A stretch of 64,000 nt of DNA, taken from contig NZ_CACVAF010000003.1 in the NCBI RefSeq assembly GCF_902726565.1, forward strand, positions 395,412 to 459,411, in the 5' to 3' direction. The notes below the pieces were generated by a model that did not search any database, was not told the DNA's origin, and was given only the letters and a program-made list of their open reading frames with translations. This DNA comes from Yersinia vastinensis. GTDB lineage: Bacteria; Pseudomonadota; Gammaproteobacteria; Enterobacterales; Enterobacteriaceae. Both the position numbers and the translations under genes were made by a program. Below are positions 37,412-47,998 of this stretch, piece after piece. Numbering within the stretch: position 1 is the stretch's first letter; each line of letters begins with the position of its first letter.

Positions 37412-38496
37412 AGTTTATCCAAAATAACCGCGAAGCGACTGCGCTGCTGGCGATTCTCGCCTTATTTGCCCTACTCGGTGTCATCGATCGTAATTATTTC
37501 AGCATGCAGACCTTCACCATGATCTTCAGCAGCGCGCAGATCCTGATCCTGCTGGCGATCGGGGCCACCATGGTGATGCTGACTCGCAACATTGATGTCT
37601 CTGTCGGCTCAATTACAGGTCTGTGTGCCGTGACCGTCGGTATGGCGCTGAATGCGGGGTTCGGGCTAGCACTCTCCTGCCTGTTCGCTCTGCTTGTTGG
37701 CATGGTGACCGGCTTCTTTAATGGCATTTTGGTGACTTGGCTGAGGATCCCAGCGATTGTCGCCACTCTGGGAACATTGGGGCTGTACCGTGGCTTAATG
37801 CTCTTACTGACTGGTGGCAAATGGATCGAAGGGTTACCGGCAGACCTCAAAAGTTTATCAACGCCCATTCTGTTTTCTATCTCCCCTATCGGCTGGCTGA
37901 TTATGTTGCTGATTGTCGCGATGGCCCTATTGCTAGGGAAAACCGCCTTTGGCCGCAGCTTTTATGCCACTGGCGATAACTTGCAGGGCGCTCGCCAATT
38001 GGGGATCCGTACCGACAGCATTCGTATTTTTGCTTTCTCAATGAATGGCGTGATGGCGGCCCTTGCCGGGATCGTCTTCGCTTCACAGATTGGCTTTATC
38101 CCGAACCAGACCGGTAGCGGGTTAGAGATGAAAGCCATCGCCGCCTGTGTGCTGGGTGGGATCAGTCTGTTGGGGGGCACCGGCACGATTATTGGCGCAA
38201 TCCTCGGCGCGTATCTCCTGACACAAATCGACAGCGTATTAGTCCTGCTACGCCTCCCTGCCTGGTGGAATGACTTTATCGCCGGCTTGGTGCTGCTGGG
38301 GGTGCTGGTCTTTGATGGCCGCCTACGTTGTGCTGTTGAACGCAATATCCGCCAACAGAAATATGCCAGATTCACTACCCAGCCAGTAAGGGCTGATAAG
38401 AAGAAAGAGAAAACCATCAGCAGTAAATCGTCGAGTGATAAACCCGCGAATAACAGCAAGCCTTTTAACAAAATCAAAAAAGAGGTGGCACCATGA
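37405..38496 (+). CDS. lsrC: AI-2 ABC transporter permease LsrC
   Basis: A 363-residue ribose-type permease with about 9-10 helices and the binding-protein-dependent segment [20 protein letters not shown]. It forms the membrane channel with LsrD. The C-terminus is long and charged ([21 protein letters not shown]), an extension of about 40 residues beyond the usual end. It overlaps lsrD by four bases (ATGA). Confidence 0.94.
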   Translation: MLKFIQNNREATALLAILALFALLGVIDRNYFSMQTFTMIFSSAQILILLAIGATMVMLTRNIDVSVGSITGLCAVTVGMALNAGFGLALSCLFALLVGMVTGFFNGILVTWLRIPAIVATLGTLGLYRGLMLLLTGGKWIEGLPADLKSLSTPILFSISPIGWLIMLLIVAMALLLGKTAFGRSFYATGDNLQGARQLGIRTDSIRIFAFSMNGVMAALAGIVFASQIGFIPNQTGSGLEMKAIAACVLGGISLLGGTGTIIGAILGAYLLTQIDSVLVLLRLPAWWNDFIAGLVLLGVLVFDGRLRCAVERNIRQQKYARFTTQPVRADKKKEKTISSKSSSDKPANNSKPFNKIKKEVAP

Positions 38497-39494
38497 GTTT
38501 ATATCGACGTTACGGATGGGAACTGACTCTGGCCGGATTATTGGTACTGGAAATCCTGCTGTTTGGTTTATCGAATCCGCGCATGTTAGATATCAATGTG
38601 CTGCTGTTCAGTACCAGCGACTTTATCTGCATCGGAATAGTGGCCCTGCCGCTGACAATGGTGATTGTCAGCGGCGGTATTGATATCTCATTTGGCTCTA
38701 CCATTGGATTGTGTTCCATATTCTTGGGTGTGATGTTCCAAGCCGGTGTGCCAATGAGTATCGCTATTCCGCTTACCTTTTTGGTTGGGGCGCTGTGTGG
38801 CCTGATTAACGCGGGGCTAATTCTGTATACCGGTGTCAATCCGCTAGTTATCACTCTTGGCACCATGTATCTGTTCGGTGGTAGCGCCTTACTGTTGTCG
38901 GGGATGTCGGGCGCTACAGGCTATGAGGGGATTGGCGGTTTCCCAACAGCCTTTACCGATTTTGCTAACCAAACCCTCTTCGGCCTACCCGTACCTCTGG
39001 TTATCTTTATGGTCTGCGTGTTGCTGTTTTGGCTGTTAATGCACCGCACCCATAGCGGTCGCAACGTTTTCCTTATCGGGCAGAACAGTCGGGTGGCACG
39101 TTACAGCGCCCTGCCTGTCGCTCGTACCCTCTGTATTTTGTATGCCCTGACTGGCGTGGCATCTGCTATTTCCGCCGTCTTATTGGTGTCTTACTTCGGC
39201 TCGGCACGCTCTGATTTAGGCGCATCATTCCTGATGCCTGCGATCACGGCTGTCGTCTTGGGGGGGGCCAATATTTATGGCGGTTCTGGCTCCATCCTCG
39301 GCACTGCACTGGCGGTATTACTGGTGGGTTACTTGCAACAAGGCCTGCAAATGATTGGCACACCCAACCAGATATCCAGTGCACTGTCCGGTGCATTACT
39401 GATTCTGGTGGTGGTTGGTCGCTCCATTAGCCTACATCGGCACCTGATTTATGAATGGCTGCAACGTCGTCGCAGCAGACACACCCTAGGTTAG
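38493..39494 (+). CDS. lsrD: AI-2 ABC transporter permease LsrD
   Basis: A 333-residue partner of LsrC with the same fold ([42 protein letters not shown]). It overlaps the lsrC end and is followed 78 bases later by the binding-protein gene. Confidence 0.94.
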   Translation: MSLYRRYGWELTLAGLLVLEILLFGLSNPRMLDINVLLFSTSDFICIGIVALPLTMVIVSGGIDISFGSTIGLCSIFLGVMFQAGVPMSIAIPLTFLVGALCGLINAGLILYTGVNPLVITLGTMYLFGGSALLLSGMSGATGYEGIGGFPTAFTDFANQTLFGLPVPLVIFMVCVLLFWLLMHRTHSGRNVFLIGQNSRVARYSALPVARTLCILYALTGVASAISAVLLVSYFGSARSDLGASFLMPAITAVVLGGANIYGGSGSILGTALAVLLVGYLQQGLQMIGTPNQISSALSGALLILVVVGRSISLHRHLIYEWLQRRRSRHTLG

Positions 39495-40607
<1,113 letters not shown>

Positions 40608-40614
40608 TCTCGGC

Positions 40615-40640
40615 GGCCCGCGGCGAGGTAGCCGCGGGCC
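40615..40640 (+). other. 10-bp perfect hairpin after lsrB
   Basis: GGCCCGCGGC (40615-40624) pairs exactly with GCCGCGGGCC (40631-40640) around a six-base loop. Such stems after binding-protein genes protect the 3' end so that more binding protein is made; there is no T run, so lsrFG can still be read. Confidence 0.6.
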
Positions 40641-40678
40641 ACAATAGTATCTTTCACCTCCGTTTGGAGTAATTACAG

Positions 40679-41554
40679 ATGGCTGATTTAGACGATATCA
40701 AAGACGGTAAAGACTTCGGAATTGGCGTACCGCAGAAAAATCCTGCTTTTACGCTAAAAGGCTGTGGCTCGCTCGATTGGGGTATGCAATCTCGTCTGGC
40801 ACGGATATTTAATCCGAAAACCAATCGCACCGTGATGCTGGCGTTTGATCACGGCTATTTTCAGGGGCCAACCACCGGTTTGGAGCGGATTGATATCAAT
40901 ATCGCCCCGCTGTTTGACTATGCCGATGTCTTAATGTGTACCCGCGGTATTTTGCGCAGCATCGTACCCGCCGCAGCTAACCGCCCAGTGGTGCTGCGTG
41001 CATCTGGGGCTAACTCAATTCTGACAGAGTTATCCAACGAAGCTGTGGCTGTCGCGATGGAAGATGCTTTGCGGCTCAATTCCTGCGCCGTAGCAGCACA
41101 GGTTTACATCGGCACCGAGCATGAACATCAGTCAATCAAGAACATTATCCAGTTAGTTGACCAAGGCTTGCGCTACGGTATGCCAACCATGGCCGTGACT
41201 GGCGTCGGTAAAGACATGGCTCGCGACCAACGTTATTTCTCTTTAGCAACCCGCATTGCCGCCGAAATGGGTGCGCAGGTGATTAAAACCTATTATGTCG
41301 ATAGTGGCTTTGAGCGTATTGCGGCAGGTTGCCCGGTGCCGATTGTCATTGCTGGCGGCAAAAAATTACCAGAGCGAGATGCACTGGAAATGTGCTATCA
41401 GGCAATTGATCAGGGCGCATCTGGCGTGGATATGGGGCGCAATATCTTCCAGTCAGAGGCGCCAATTGCCATGCTGAAAGCTGTGCATGCCGTGGTGCAT
41501 AAAAACGAGAATGCAGAAACGGCTTATCAGTTGTTCCTCCACGAAAAAGGTTAA
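40679..41554 (+). CDS. lsrF: LsrF, phospho-AI-2 derivative thiolase (aldolase fold)
   Basis: A 291-residue class I aldolase-like protein ([46 protein letters not shown]). In the known pathway LsrF transfers an acetyl group from 3-hydroxy-2,4-pentadione-5-phosphate, made by LsrG, to CoA. GGAGTAATTACAG precedes the ATG. Confidence 0.94.
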   Translation: MADLDDIKDGKDFGIGVPQKNPAFTLKGCGSLDWGMQSRLARIFNPKTNRTVMLAFDHGYFQGPTTGLERIDINIAPLFDYADVLMCTRGILRSIVPAAANRPVVLRASGANSILTELSNEAVAVAMEDALRLNSCAVAAQVYIGTEHEHQSIKNIIQLVDQGLRYGMPTMAVTGVGKDMARDQRYFSLATRIAAEMGAQVIKTYYVDSGFERIAAGCPVPIVIAGGKKLPERDALEMCYQAIDQGASGVDMGRNIFQSEAPIAMLKAVHAVVHKNENAETAYQLFLHEKG

Positions 41555-41604
41555 TTCGAAATAGCTGCCGGCCTCGGCTGGCAAGCAATGACAAGGAGAA
41601 GGTT

Positions 41605-41895
41605 ATGCATGTCACCCTCGTCGAAATTAATGTAAAAGATGACAAAGTTGCACCGTTTATTGAGGTTTTCCGTGCCAACCACTTAGGTTCTATCCGTGAG
41701 GCAGGGAATTTACGTTTTGATGTGTTGCAGGACGAGACTATCCCGACCCGCTTTTATATCTATGAAGCCTATATCGATGAAGATGCGGTAGCGGCCCATA
41801 AGAAAACACCGCATTATCTGAAGTGTGTCGAAGAACTGGAAGGGTTGATGACCGGCCCACGTAAGAAAACATCCTTTATTGGTCTGATGCCTTAA
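41605..41895 (+). CDS. lsrG: LsrG, phospho-AI-2 isomerase
   Basis: A 96-residue ABM-domain (antibiotic biosynthesis monooxygenase-like) protein. [32 protein letters not shown] and [22 protein letters not shown] match LsrG. It isomerises phospho-AI-2 for LsrF, switching off the signal. AAGGAGAAGG precedes the start. Confidence 0.93.
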   Translation: MHVTLVEINVKDDKVAPFIEVFRANHLGSIREAGNLRFDVLQDETIPTRFYIYEAYIDEDAVAAHKKTPHYLKCVEELEGLMTGPRKKTSFIGLMP

Positions 41896-41901
41896 CCGAT
41901 A

Positions 41902-41921
41902 CGGGCAGCACATGCTGCCCG
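41902..41921 (+). terminator. Inverted repeat after lsrG
   Basis: CGGGCAGCA (41902-41910) and TGCTGCCCG (41913-41921) are perfectly complementary with only two bases between, right after the lsrG stop. The T run is missing, so termination is likely but not certain. Confidence 0.5.
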
Positions 41922-41955
41922 CGCTCTCTCCCCAAAAATCCCTGAGAAACAAGGC

Positions 41956-42231
41956 ATGAGCCGCGCTACTCTGATGGCTTTCCAAGCCGTTAAGCTGCTA
42001 CTGATGGCTCATTCACAACCCGGTTACTGTGAATTAGGCCGTTTTGTGGCGGCAATTAATCTATGGAAGTCCATTAATGATTGTGCCTTTGCATATCGAA
42101 GTCAATTGATGGCGCAGATGCGTCAATGCTCTTCCCGACGCGGGCATACCAATGTATTGCAGCATATCCAAGGCTATTTCAGCCACCAACTCAGTCCCCG
42201 ACAGCTATCTTATGCAACAGCGGTATTTTGA
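41956..42231 (+). pseudogene. DUF1722 (YbgA-like) remnant
   Basis: A 91-residue frame that resembles the first two-thirds of the DUF1722 domain: AVKLLLMAHSQPGYCELGRFVA, a middle helix with YRSQLMAQMRQ, and GHTNVLQHIQGYFSHQLSPRQLS. The family is normally about 120-170 residues, with a further C-terminal helix pair containing PLTLLKH-like sequence; after the stop at 42231 I cannot find that part in any frame. AAGG stands before the ATG. It is most likely a truncated gene, but a short active form cannot be excluded. Confidence 0.6.
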
Positions 42232-42417
42232 TCCTTATCCAGAAGTTTTGCGCTTAAGGTATGGGCATTAGCGTCATAAATACTCCAGTTATCAGATAAC
42301 GCCTATCAGCAAAATGTTTTCTGTGCGCTATTCTTAGCGCCGAAGATAATGATTAGCAGCCTTTCTGCGGTATCACGCGCTATGTGCTGTGCTCTCCACT
42401 GTAAAACAGGAGTTTCT

Positions 42418-42900
42418 ATGAATATCACTCATCGCCTGGTACTGGCTTTGGCTTTCTCAACCACCTTGCTTGCCGGCTCCGCTAATGCAAACAGCTTATT
42501 AGATTCAGTAAAAAGTGCGGCAGACCAGTACAGCAAATCAGGCGACAGCTCATCTTCACTGTCGTCGCTAACCGGTTTACTCAATGGTGGCGATAAAGGC
42601 TTGAGTGCTAGCACCATGACCAATGCCGCCGGTATATTGCAATATTGCGTGCAAAATAACGTGCTGTCTGCCAATGGCACTACAGCGATTAAAGATCAAT
42701 TGATGAGTAAACTGGGGATCACCAGCACTGAAAATGCCAAGAGCCAAGACTATCAAGAAGGTTTGGGTGGACTGCTGAAAACCGGTGAAGGGAAGAGTTT
42801 GAATCTGAACGATCTCGGTAGCGAGCAAATCACAGAAAAAATCAAAACCAAAGCCTGTGATTTAGTATTAAAACAAGGTAAGTCATTCTTGTTAAATTAA
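42418..42900 (+). CDS. Exported DUF2501 protein, YjjA-like
   Basis: A 160-residue secreted protein. The ATG at 42418, with AACAGGAG before it, is chosen over 42349 because a signal peptide follows directly (LVLALAFSTTLLAGSANA). The mature part is Ser/Gly/Leu-rich (SSSLSSLTGLLNGGDKGL) and has two Cys (ILQYCVQNN and KACDLVL) that could form a disulfide. The family is found in enterobacteria and its function is unknown. A terminator follows. Confidence 0.8.
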   Translation: MNITHRLVLALAFSTTLLAGSANANSLLDSVKSAADQYSKSGDSSSSLSSLTGLLNGGDKGLSASTMTNAAGILQYCVQNNVLSANGTTAIKDQLMSKLGITSTENAKSQDYQEGLGGLLKTGEGKSLNLNDLGSEQITEKIKTKACDLVLKQGKSFLLN

Positions 42901-42919
42901 TACAATAATAAATAGCAAA

Positions 42920-42942
42920 GCGCGGCTTTTAGTCGCGTTTTT
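42920..42942 (+). terminator. Terminator after the DUF2501 gene
   Basis: GCGCGGC (42920-42926) pairs with GTCGCGT (42932-42938), with two G-T pairs, followed by TTTTTATTT. Confidence 0.75.
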
Positions 42943-43118
42943 ATTTATCAATATATTCTGATGAAATATCCCACGTTTAGTTTTCTCCTATTGCCTACTT
43001 AAGAAAATAATTCTATTGAATGAGTTAACTATGTCAGGGATATAAAAAATAGAGAGTCACCTTTTTATAGCATTATACTCCCCTTGATCGGGGAGTATTG
43101 GCATTATTCGCAACTATG

Positions 43119-44420
43119 TTAAATTGCTTTTTCTGATTCGATTGGTTTTTGATTGCGGCTGGTAGCCACTTTGAAGACCCAATAAATAAGGCTGGCGGCA
43201 ACCAGTGAATTAATGGTTGGAATCCCCCACTCAGTCACTAGCCCCACAATACTGCCGACAATACTGGCAATAATCGCAACCCAGCCAATAACCGGTGTTT
43301 CATCTGGTAATTTTCCTTCCTGCCGGCTCTTGTCCAGAATGTTACGATGAGAGCGCAGGACATAGTAATCAACCAACATAATACCGATAATCGGTGGGAA
43401 CACGACACCCAGTACTGTAAGGAAGTCCACAAAGCGGTCTAATATGCCCAGTACAGACAGGGTCGTTCCTAACACACCAATAACTAATGTGGTCAATGTG
43501 TACTTCAGTTTCTTACCGGTTAAACCTTCAACGGCGTTAACAATACCGAGCGATGAAGAGTACAAATTGAGGTCATTAACCCTCAATGTGGAAAACACCA
43601 CAACCAGCAAACCCGCTCCGCCGGCGGCCTGAGACATAATGGTCACAACATCCGCTGTACCAAGAGTTTTGGCGATAAGGATAGCCAGACCGTTGACGAT
43701 AAACTCCCCGGCAATAATGGTAAAAATAGTCACGCCAAGGACATGCTTACTGTTTTTGGAGTAGCGCGTCAGATCAGGCGTCATTAGGCTCGCCACAATG
43801 GCCCCCCCAACCACAATCGTGATACCGGCACTGATAGGAAGATGCTCACCGGGTGGTACTAACTGAATAATTTCATGGATATTATGACCTGATAGCGTAG
43901 TAATGGAGATATAAGCCACCAGCAAAATAAACATCGGAACAGCAATGCGAGCGGCAATACGCAGTGCTTTAAAACCAAAGGCGACTAAAATGGTCAACAA
44001 GGTGCCCGATAAAGCAGCAGCAAATCCGAACCCTAGTTTATGGCCTAGTGCAAAATCTAGCGATTTAGCAAAAATAGCATTTTGAATGCCAAACCATCCG
44101 AGTAGACTCACCGCCACAACAATCCCTATCAGTACAGACCCCAAACGACCAAAACCACACCAGCGAGCCAGTAGGCTACCGGAAATCCCTTCACGCATAC
44201 CTGCCAAACCAAGACCGTAAGTGACTACGCCAAATATTATGCTGCCGATAAGGATCGCAGTGAATGCATCAGTTAGGGTCATAGAATTACCGAGCACTGC
44301 ACCGAGCATAAATTGATCCAGCGCAGTCAGCATACCCATATGAACGATGGCGACACTTAAAAATGAAACCCTTTTATCCTGTGGCACTCGGCTCAATGGA
44401 TAATCTTCAATTTTGATCAC
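43119..44420 (-). CDS. NCS1-family permease (cytosine/purine transporter, CodB-like)
   Basis: A 433-residue membrane protein with about 12 helices of the nucleobase-cation-symport-1 family (TALDQFMLGAVLGNSMTLTDAFTAILIGSIIFG; GMREGISGSLLARWCGFGRLGS). Such proteins import cytosine, purines, allantoin or related bases with a cation. No deaminase or amidase gene is adjacent to name the substrate. The next gene upstream on the same strand is a PAS-LuxR regulator, 21 bases away, suggesting co-control. Confidence 0.82.
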   Translation of the reverse strand: MIKIEDYPLSRVPQDKRVSFLSVAIVHMGMLTALDQFMLGAVLGNSMTLTDAFTAILIGSIIFGVVTYGLGLAGMREGISGSLLARWCGFGRLGSVLIGIVVAVSLLGWFGIQNAIFAKSLDFALGHKLGFGFAAALSGTLLTILVAFGFKALRIAARIAVPMFILLVAYISITTLSGHNIHEIIQLVPPGEHLPISAGITIVVGGAIVASLMTPDLTRYSKNSKHVLGVTIFTIIAGEFIVNGLAILIAKTLGTADVVTIMSQAAGGAGLLVVVFSTLRVNDLNLYSSSLGIVNAVEGLTGKKLKYTLTTLVIGVLGTTLSVLGILDRFVDFLTVLGVVFPPIIGIMLVDYYVLRSHRNILDKSRQEGKLPDETPVIGWVAIIASIVGSIVGLVTEWGIPTINSLVAASLIYWVFKVATSRNQKPIESEKAI

Positions 44421-44441
44421 GATAAGGTGTACCCTTAGTTG

Positions 44442-45149
44442 TCAGATAAACTGGATCCCTTTTGCCACCAGTCGATCAGGAATATAATTATCCAAATGTG
44501 CAAATTTGCAAAACTCCTCAAATTGTTGCAACGTGTGGACATCAGATTTTTGATAAATAGTATATATTCTATTTTCTATCGTTTTAGTACTGATGTTATA
44601 TATCTTGGCAATCTCTTTAACTGAGAATCTTTGTAGCATTAAAAATATAACGTCAAGTTCAGCCCGAGTGAATGTACTGCTATTAATTTCAGTCGTTAAA
44701 ATACTGGGTTTTTGTTGGTTTATATATTTTAATGGAGATAACGTATTAAGTGGTTTGGCACTCCACATAACGCCAATGACTTCTTTTTTATCATTATAAA
44801 TAGGTAGCTTTTCACTAATAAATGGTGTCAGCGTGTCTTTGCCATACCAATAATGTGTTTCTATTACGGTAACCCGGTTTTGTGATTCCTCCGTCCGTTT
44901 ATCATGCTCTATAAACTCGGGAGAAAACTCAGCCCAGTGAGCAGGAAACTCATCATCCATTTTCCCCTCTATCTCAAAACTCAATGGTGTATTGGTATAG
45001 AGGTAAGCGGCCCTATTCATATAAATATGGCGGGAGTTTAGATCTTTAATGCCCCATGGCTCACTTAAGTGTTCCATCATGGCAATAAGGCCCTTGAAAT
45101 AAATATCATTATTTTTATCGGGCAAATCCATTACGACCTCGCCGATCAA
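44442..45149 (-). CDS. PAS-LuxR type transcription regulator
   Basis: A 235-residue protein. The first 150 residues resemble a PAS sensor (MEHLSEPWGIKDLNSRHIYMNRAA; TLTPFISEKLPIYNDKKEVIGVMWSAKPL). The C-terminus is a LuxR/GerE HTH (FTRAELDVIFLMLQRFSVKEIAKIYNISTKTIENRIYTIYQK). It lacks an acyl-homoserine-lactone domain. It is AT-rich. It probably controls the NCS1 permease gene that follows 21 bases later, in response to an unknown signal. Confidence 0.82.
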   Translation of the reverse strand: MIGEVVMDLPDKNNDIYFKGLIAMMEHLSEPWGIKDLNSRHIYMNRAAYLYTNTPLSFEIEGKMDDEFPAHWAEFSPEFIEHDKRTEESQNRVTVIETHYWYGKDTLTPFISEKLPIYNDKKEVIGVMWSAKPLNTLSPLKYINQQKPSILTTEINSSTFTRAELDVIFLMLQRFSVKEIAKIYNISTKTIENRIYTIYQKSDVHTLQQFEEFCKFAHLDNYIPDRLVAKGIQFI

Positions 45150-45156
45150 AAATGGG

Positions 45157-45579
45157 TTAAACTTCTTTTATCAGTTCTTTTGCCAGATAGTGCCGCGTAT
45201 GCTTTTTGGCATACCCACCTAAATTACCATATACACGGTAACCTAACTTTTCATAAAAGCCTCTCGCCTGAAAATCGAAAGTGTCTACATAAGCCATATG
45301 ACATCCACGCTTAATGGCTTCCTCTTCCGCTCCTTTCATTAATTGACGGCCATAGCCACTTTCACGATAACCGTCACTGACCCAAAGATATTGTACTTCA
45401 AGTCCGCCCCACCAAGTTCTGGCCACTAATCCCGCCACAATTTTATCATTGTCGTCGGTCACAGTGAGGAACAACGGGTGGATATCTACCGCTTGCGTTT
45501 TATGGTTATGTGTCCAAAGACCATCGATAACATATTCTTCGTCTAGTGGGTTTGGCGTATCCGTAACGTTGATATTCAT
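45157..45579 (-). CDS. GNAT-family N-acetyltransferase
   Basis: A 140-residue acetyltransferase. The frame is open to 45633, but the ATG at 45579 gives a normal N-terminus. The acetyl-CoA loop is VSDGYRESGYGRQLMKGAEEEAIKRGC, followed by AYVDTFDFQARGFYEKLGYRVYG, typical of GNAT domains. The substrate is unknown. It lies 7 bases before the PAS-LuxR gene on the same strand. Confidence 0.85.
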   Translation of the reverse strand: MNINVTDTPNPLDEEYVIDGLWTHNHKTQAVDIHPLFLTVTDDNDKIVAGLVARTWWGGLEVQYLWVSDGYRESGYGRQLMKGAEEEAIKRGCHMAYVDTFDFQARGFYEKLGYRVYGNLGGYAKKHTRHYLAKELIKEV

Positions 45580-45909
45580 TTTTGTAACATACCTTCCTAT
45601 GCTAATAATTATAGTCAAATGAATGAATCCCAACTATCTGTAATATCATTTTCCTTAAAGTGTTACAAGAGTGGTTTTCACCCGTTCCCGCCATCATGTT
45701 AAGTGTTTATATTTATTGTGACAGAGCTAAAAAATATCAATACAAGTTGTAGGTGTAATCTATTTTTCTTGCTCTGCCTGCAAATGCTGATATCGCCTCA
45801 CCAGGGCTTCATCGGGGAAACCTACCATAATTTACGGCTCCACCCGTAGAGCAAGACTAACTTGCCAGAGGGAGGAGCCGCTCATCAATGCACCAATCCA
45901 TAAATCTTA

Positions 45910-47043
45910 CTACTTAATATCTGCTTCATCGAAAAACCAGTAGCCCTGATTGACCAGCTCGGTTAACTCAGCAACAAAAGCAGGATTGTTGAGTGACTCA
46001 CCCAGCTCCTTTTTCCCAATAAGGGTGTAGCGGCACAGCGCGTCAGCCGCTTTAGGATCGACAGTGTCCAAGCACTCATTGTTGATGAAGACGCTGTCAC
46101 CAACTTGCAGCACTCGCAACCCACCAAGGCGCGTCAATGCATCTCCTTGCATGAGGGCGTCAACAATCTCACTCGGCTCATAAGGTGGCTCCGCCGGCGC
46201 GATATCAAGCTCATGGCGCGGCGTGGTTACGAAGCGGCCAAACCACTGTTTAAACTCTTCCGGCTGATTAATCATGTCGATCATCATGGTACGCACACGA
46301 TCGAGTTCATAATCTTCCACCCGCCCAGAATGTTCCCGACAGGTTAAATCGGGGTCGCTATAGTGCTCACTGCCAAGATCGTTCTCCAGCACATAGTCAG
46401 CAAAACTACTGATGAGATCCCTACCGTTTGGCCCACGAAAACCGACTGAGTAGTTAAAGGCTGTTTCATGAGTAAAACCGTCGTGTGGGAAGCCTGGCGG
46501 AATATATAAAATGTCGCCGGGTGCTAAATCTTCATCAATGATCGGTGTGAAAGGTTCAACGTGAAGTAATGCCGGATGCGGGCAAAACTGTTTCAGAGGC
46601 AACTTATCACCCACGCGCCAACGGCGGCGGCCCATCCCTTGAATAATAAAAACATCATATTGATCGATATGTGGCCCAACACCGCCGCCAGGAACAGAAA
46701 AGGAGATCATTAAGTCGTCTAAGCGCCAATCCGGTAATACCCGAAATGGGCGCACCAGTTCGGCTGACGGAGCATGCCAGTGATTAACCGCCTGCGCCAA
46801 TAATGACCAGCCGGTTTCACCCAGATTATCAAAATGTTCAAAAGGCCCATTACTGGCCTGCCACTGACCATTTTGATGACTGACCAAACGGCTATCAACC
46901 TCCGCTTCCATCGCCAGTCCCGCCAGTTCATCCGGCGTAATAGGATCAACAAAGTTCGGGAAGGCATTTTTTAATACCACAGGTTGTTTTTGCCAGTACT
47001 TTTCTAAAAATTCGGGCCAGTTAAGATTCAGTTGATAAGCCAT
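45910..47043 (-). CDS. roxA: Ribosomal protein L16 arginine 3-hydroxylase RoxA (YcfD)
   Basis: A 377-residue JmjC/cupin oxygenase. The iron ligands are His125 and Asp127 (GPHIDQYDVF) and His187 (PPGFPHDGF), identical in number and spacing to Escherichia YcfD. With iron and 2-oxoglutarate it hydroxylates an arginine of L16. The C-terminal dimerisation and winged-helix part is full-length. It stands alone on the minus strand. Confidence 0.95.
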   Translation of the reverse strand: MAYQLNLNWPEFLEKYWQKQPVVLKNAFPNFVDPITPDELAGLAMEAEVDSRLVSHQNGQWQASNGPFEHFDNLGETGWSLLAQAVNHWHAPSAELVRPFRVLPDWRLDDLMISFSVPGGGVGPHIDQYDVFIIQGMGRRRWRVGDKLPLKQFCPHPALLHVEPFTPIIDEDLAPGDILYIPPGFPHDGFTHETAFNYSVGFRGPNGRDLISSFADYVLENDLGSEHYSDPDLTCREHSGRVEDYELDRVRTMMIDMINQPEEFKQWFGRFVTTPRHELDIAPAEPPYEPSEIVDALMQGDALTRLGGLRVLQVGDSVFINNECLDTVDPKAADALCRYTLIGKKELGESLNNPAFVAELTELVNQGYWFFDEADIK

Positions 47044-47266
47044 GCTTTCACACCAGTAAGAAAAAAACGGGCCTGATTATAAAGTGGCTAATACCCAAAC
47101 CGCCTTGTCATTGGTCAAGGCGAAACGAATCTTGGCGAACGGTGCTCTGGCAATAAGGAGATAGTCACAGTGCGCTGGTTTTCTCTTTGCAGATCACATG
47201 TTTTGGCTGCCGCTATTCCCTCATAAAAACTGCGCGTTATTATTCACGACGTAAATCCCTTTCAAC

Positions 47267-47998
47267 TCATGCAGGGGTTTGATGCTGGGAATGTTTGGGA
47301 TGATTGCATTCACCGCCTTGATATCGATAACCAATGCCATGCACAGTTCGAATCAATACGGGATTCACTGGGTCAAGTTCAATGGTTTTGCGCAGCTTGG
47401 AAATGTGCTGATCCAATGTCCGGCTCTGCGGTAAATGGTCGTATCCCCATACGGCATCAAATAGCATATCCCGGGTCACGACTCGATTTTTGTGCTGATA
47501 AAGATAACGCAGAATATTGACTTCGCGCAGTGATAACTCAAGACGTTGCTCGCCTCGGGTAGCGCACAGCTCAGTAGGAATAACAGTCAAATCTCCAAAC
47601 GGGAAACCCGCATCTTCTTCAGAGAGCGGTGCCTGTCGTAGGCAACGACGAGCAATAGTTTTAATTCTGGCGCGCATCTCATGAATACCAAAGGGTTTAC
47701 TGATGTAATCATCTGCTCCCAGCTCTAATCCAATCACTCGATCAATCTCTTCATCCTTAGCTGACAGAAAGACGATAGGTATCTGCCAGTTGTGTTTGCG
47801 GATCTCCCGACAGACTTTGTAGCCATCAAGCTCCGGCATCATAATATCGAGAATAATAAAATCGGGCTGCTGTTGACGGTATAGCGCCAGTGCCTGAACC
47901 CCATTTTCGGCTGCAATAGGGTGATAGCCTTCATGCGCTAAAACCTCCATCAGGCCGTTGCGGATATGGGCATTATCTTCAGCAATTAATATTTTCAC
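47267..47998 (-). CDS. OmpR-family response regulator
   Basis: A 243-residue two-component regulator. The receiver has the acidic pair near residues 7-8, phospho-acceptor Asp51 (FIILDIMMPELDG) and the usual Lys in GADDYISKPFG; the C-terminal winged helix ends with VRTVHGIGYRYQGGE. The next gene upstream encodes the kinase, overlapping by four bases. The regulated genes probably include the VWA-protein gene upstream in the same unit. Confidence 0.92.
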   Translation of the reverse strand: MKILIAEDNAHIRNGLMEVLAHEGYHPIAAENGVQALALYRQQQPDFIILDIMMPELDGYKVCREIRKHNWQIPIVFLSAKDEEIDRVIGLELGADDYISKPFGIHEMRARIKTIARRCLRQAPLSEEDAGFPFGDLTVIPTELCATRGEQRLELSLREVNILRYLYQHKNRVVTRDMLFDAVWGYDHLPQSRTLDQHISKLRKTIELDPVNPVLIRTVHGIGYRYQGGECNHPKHSQHQTPA

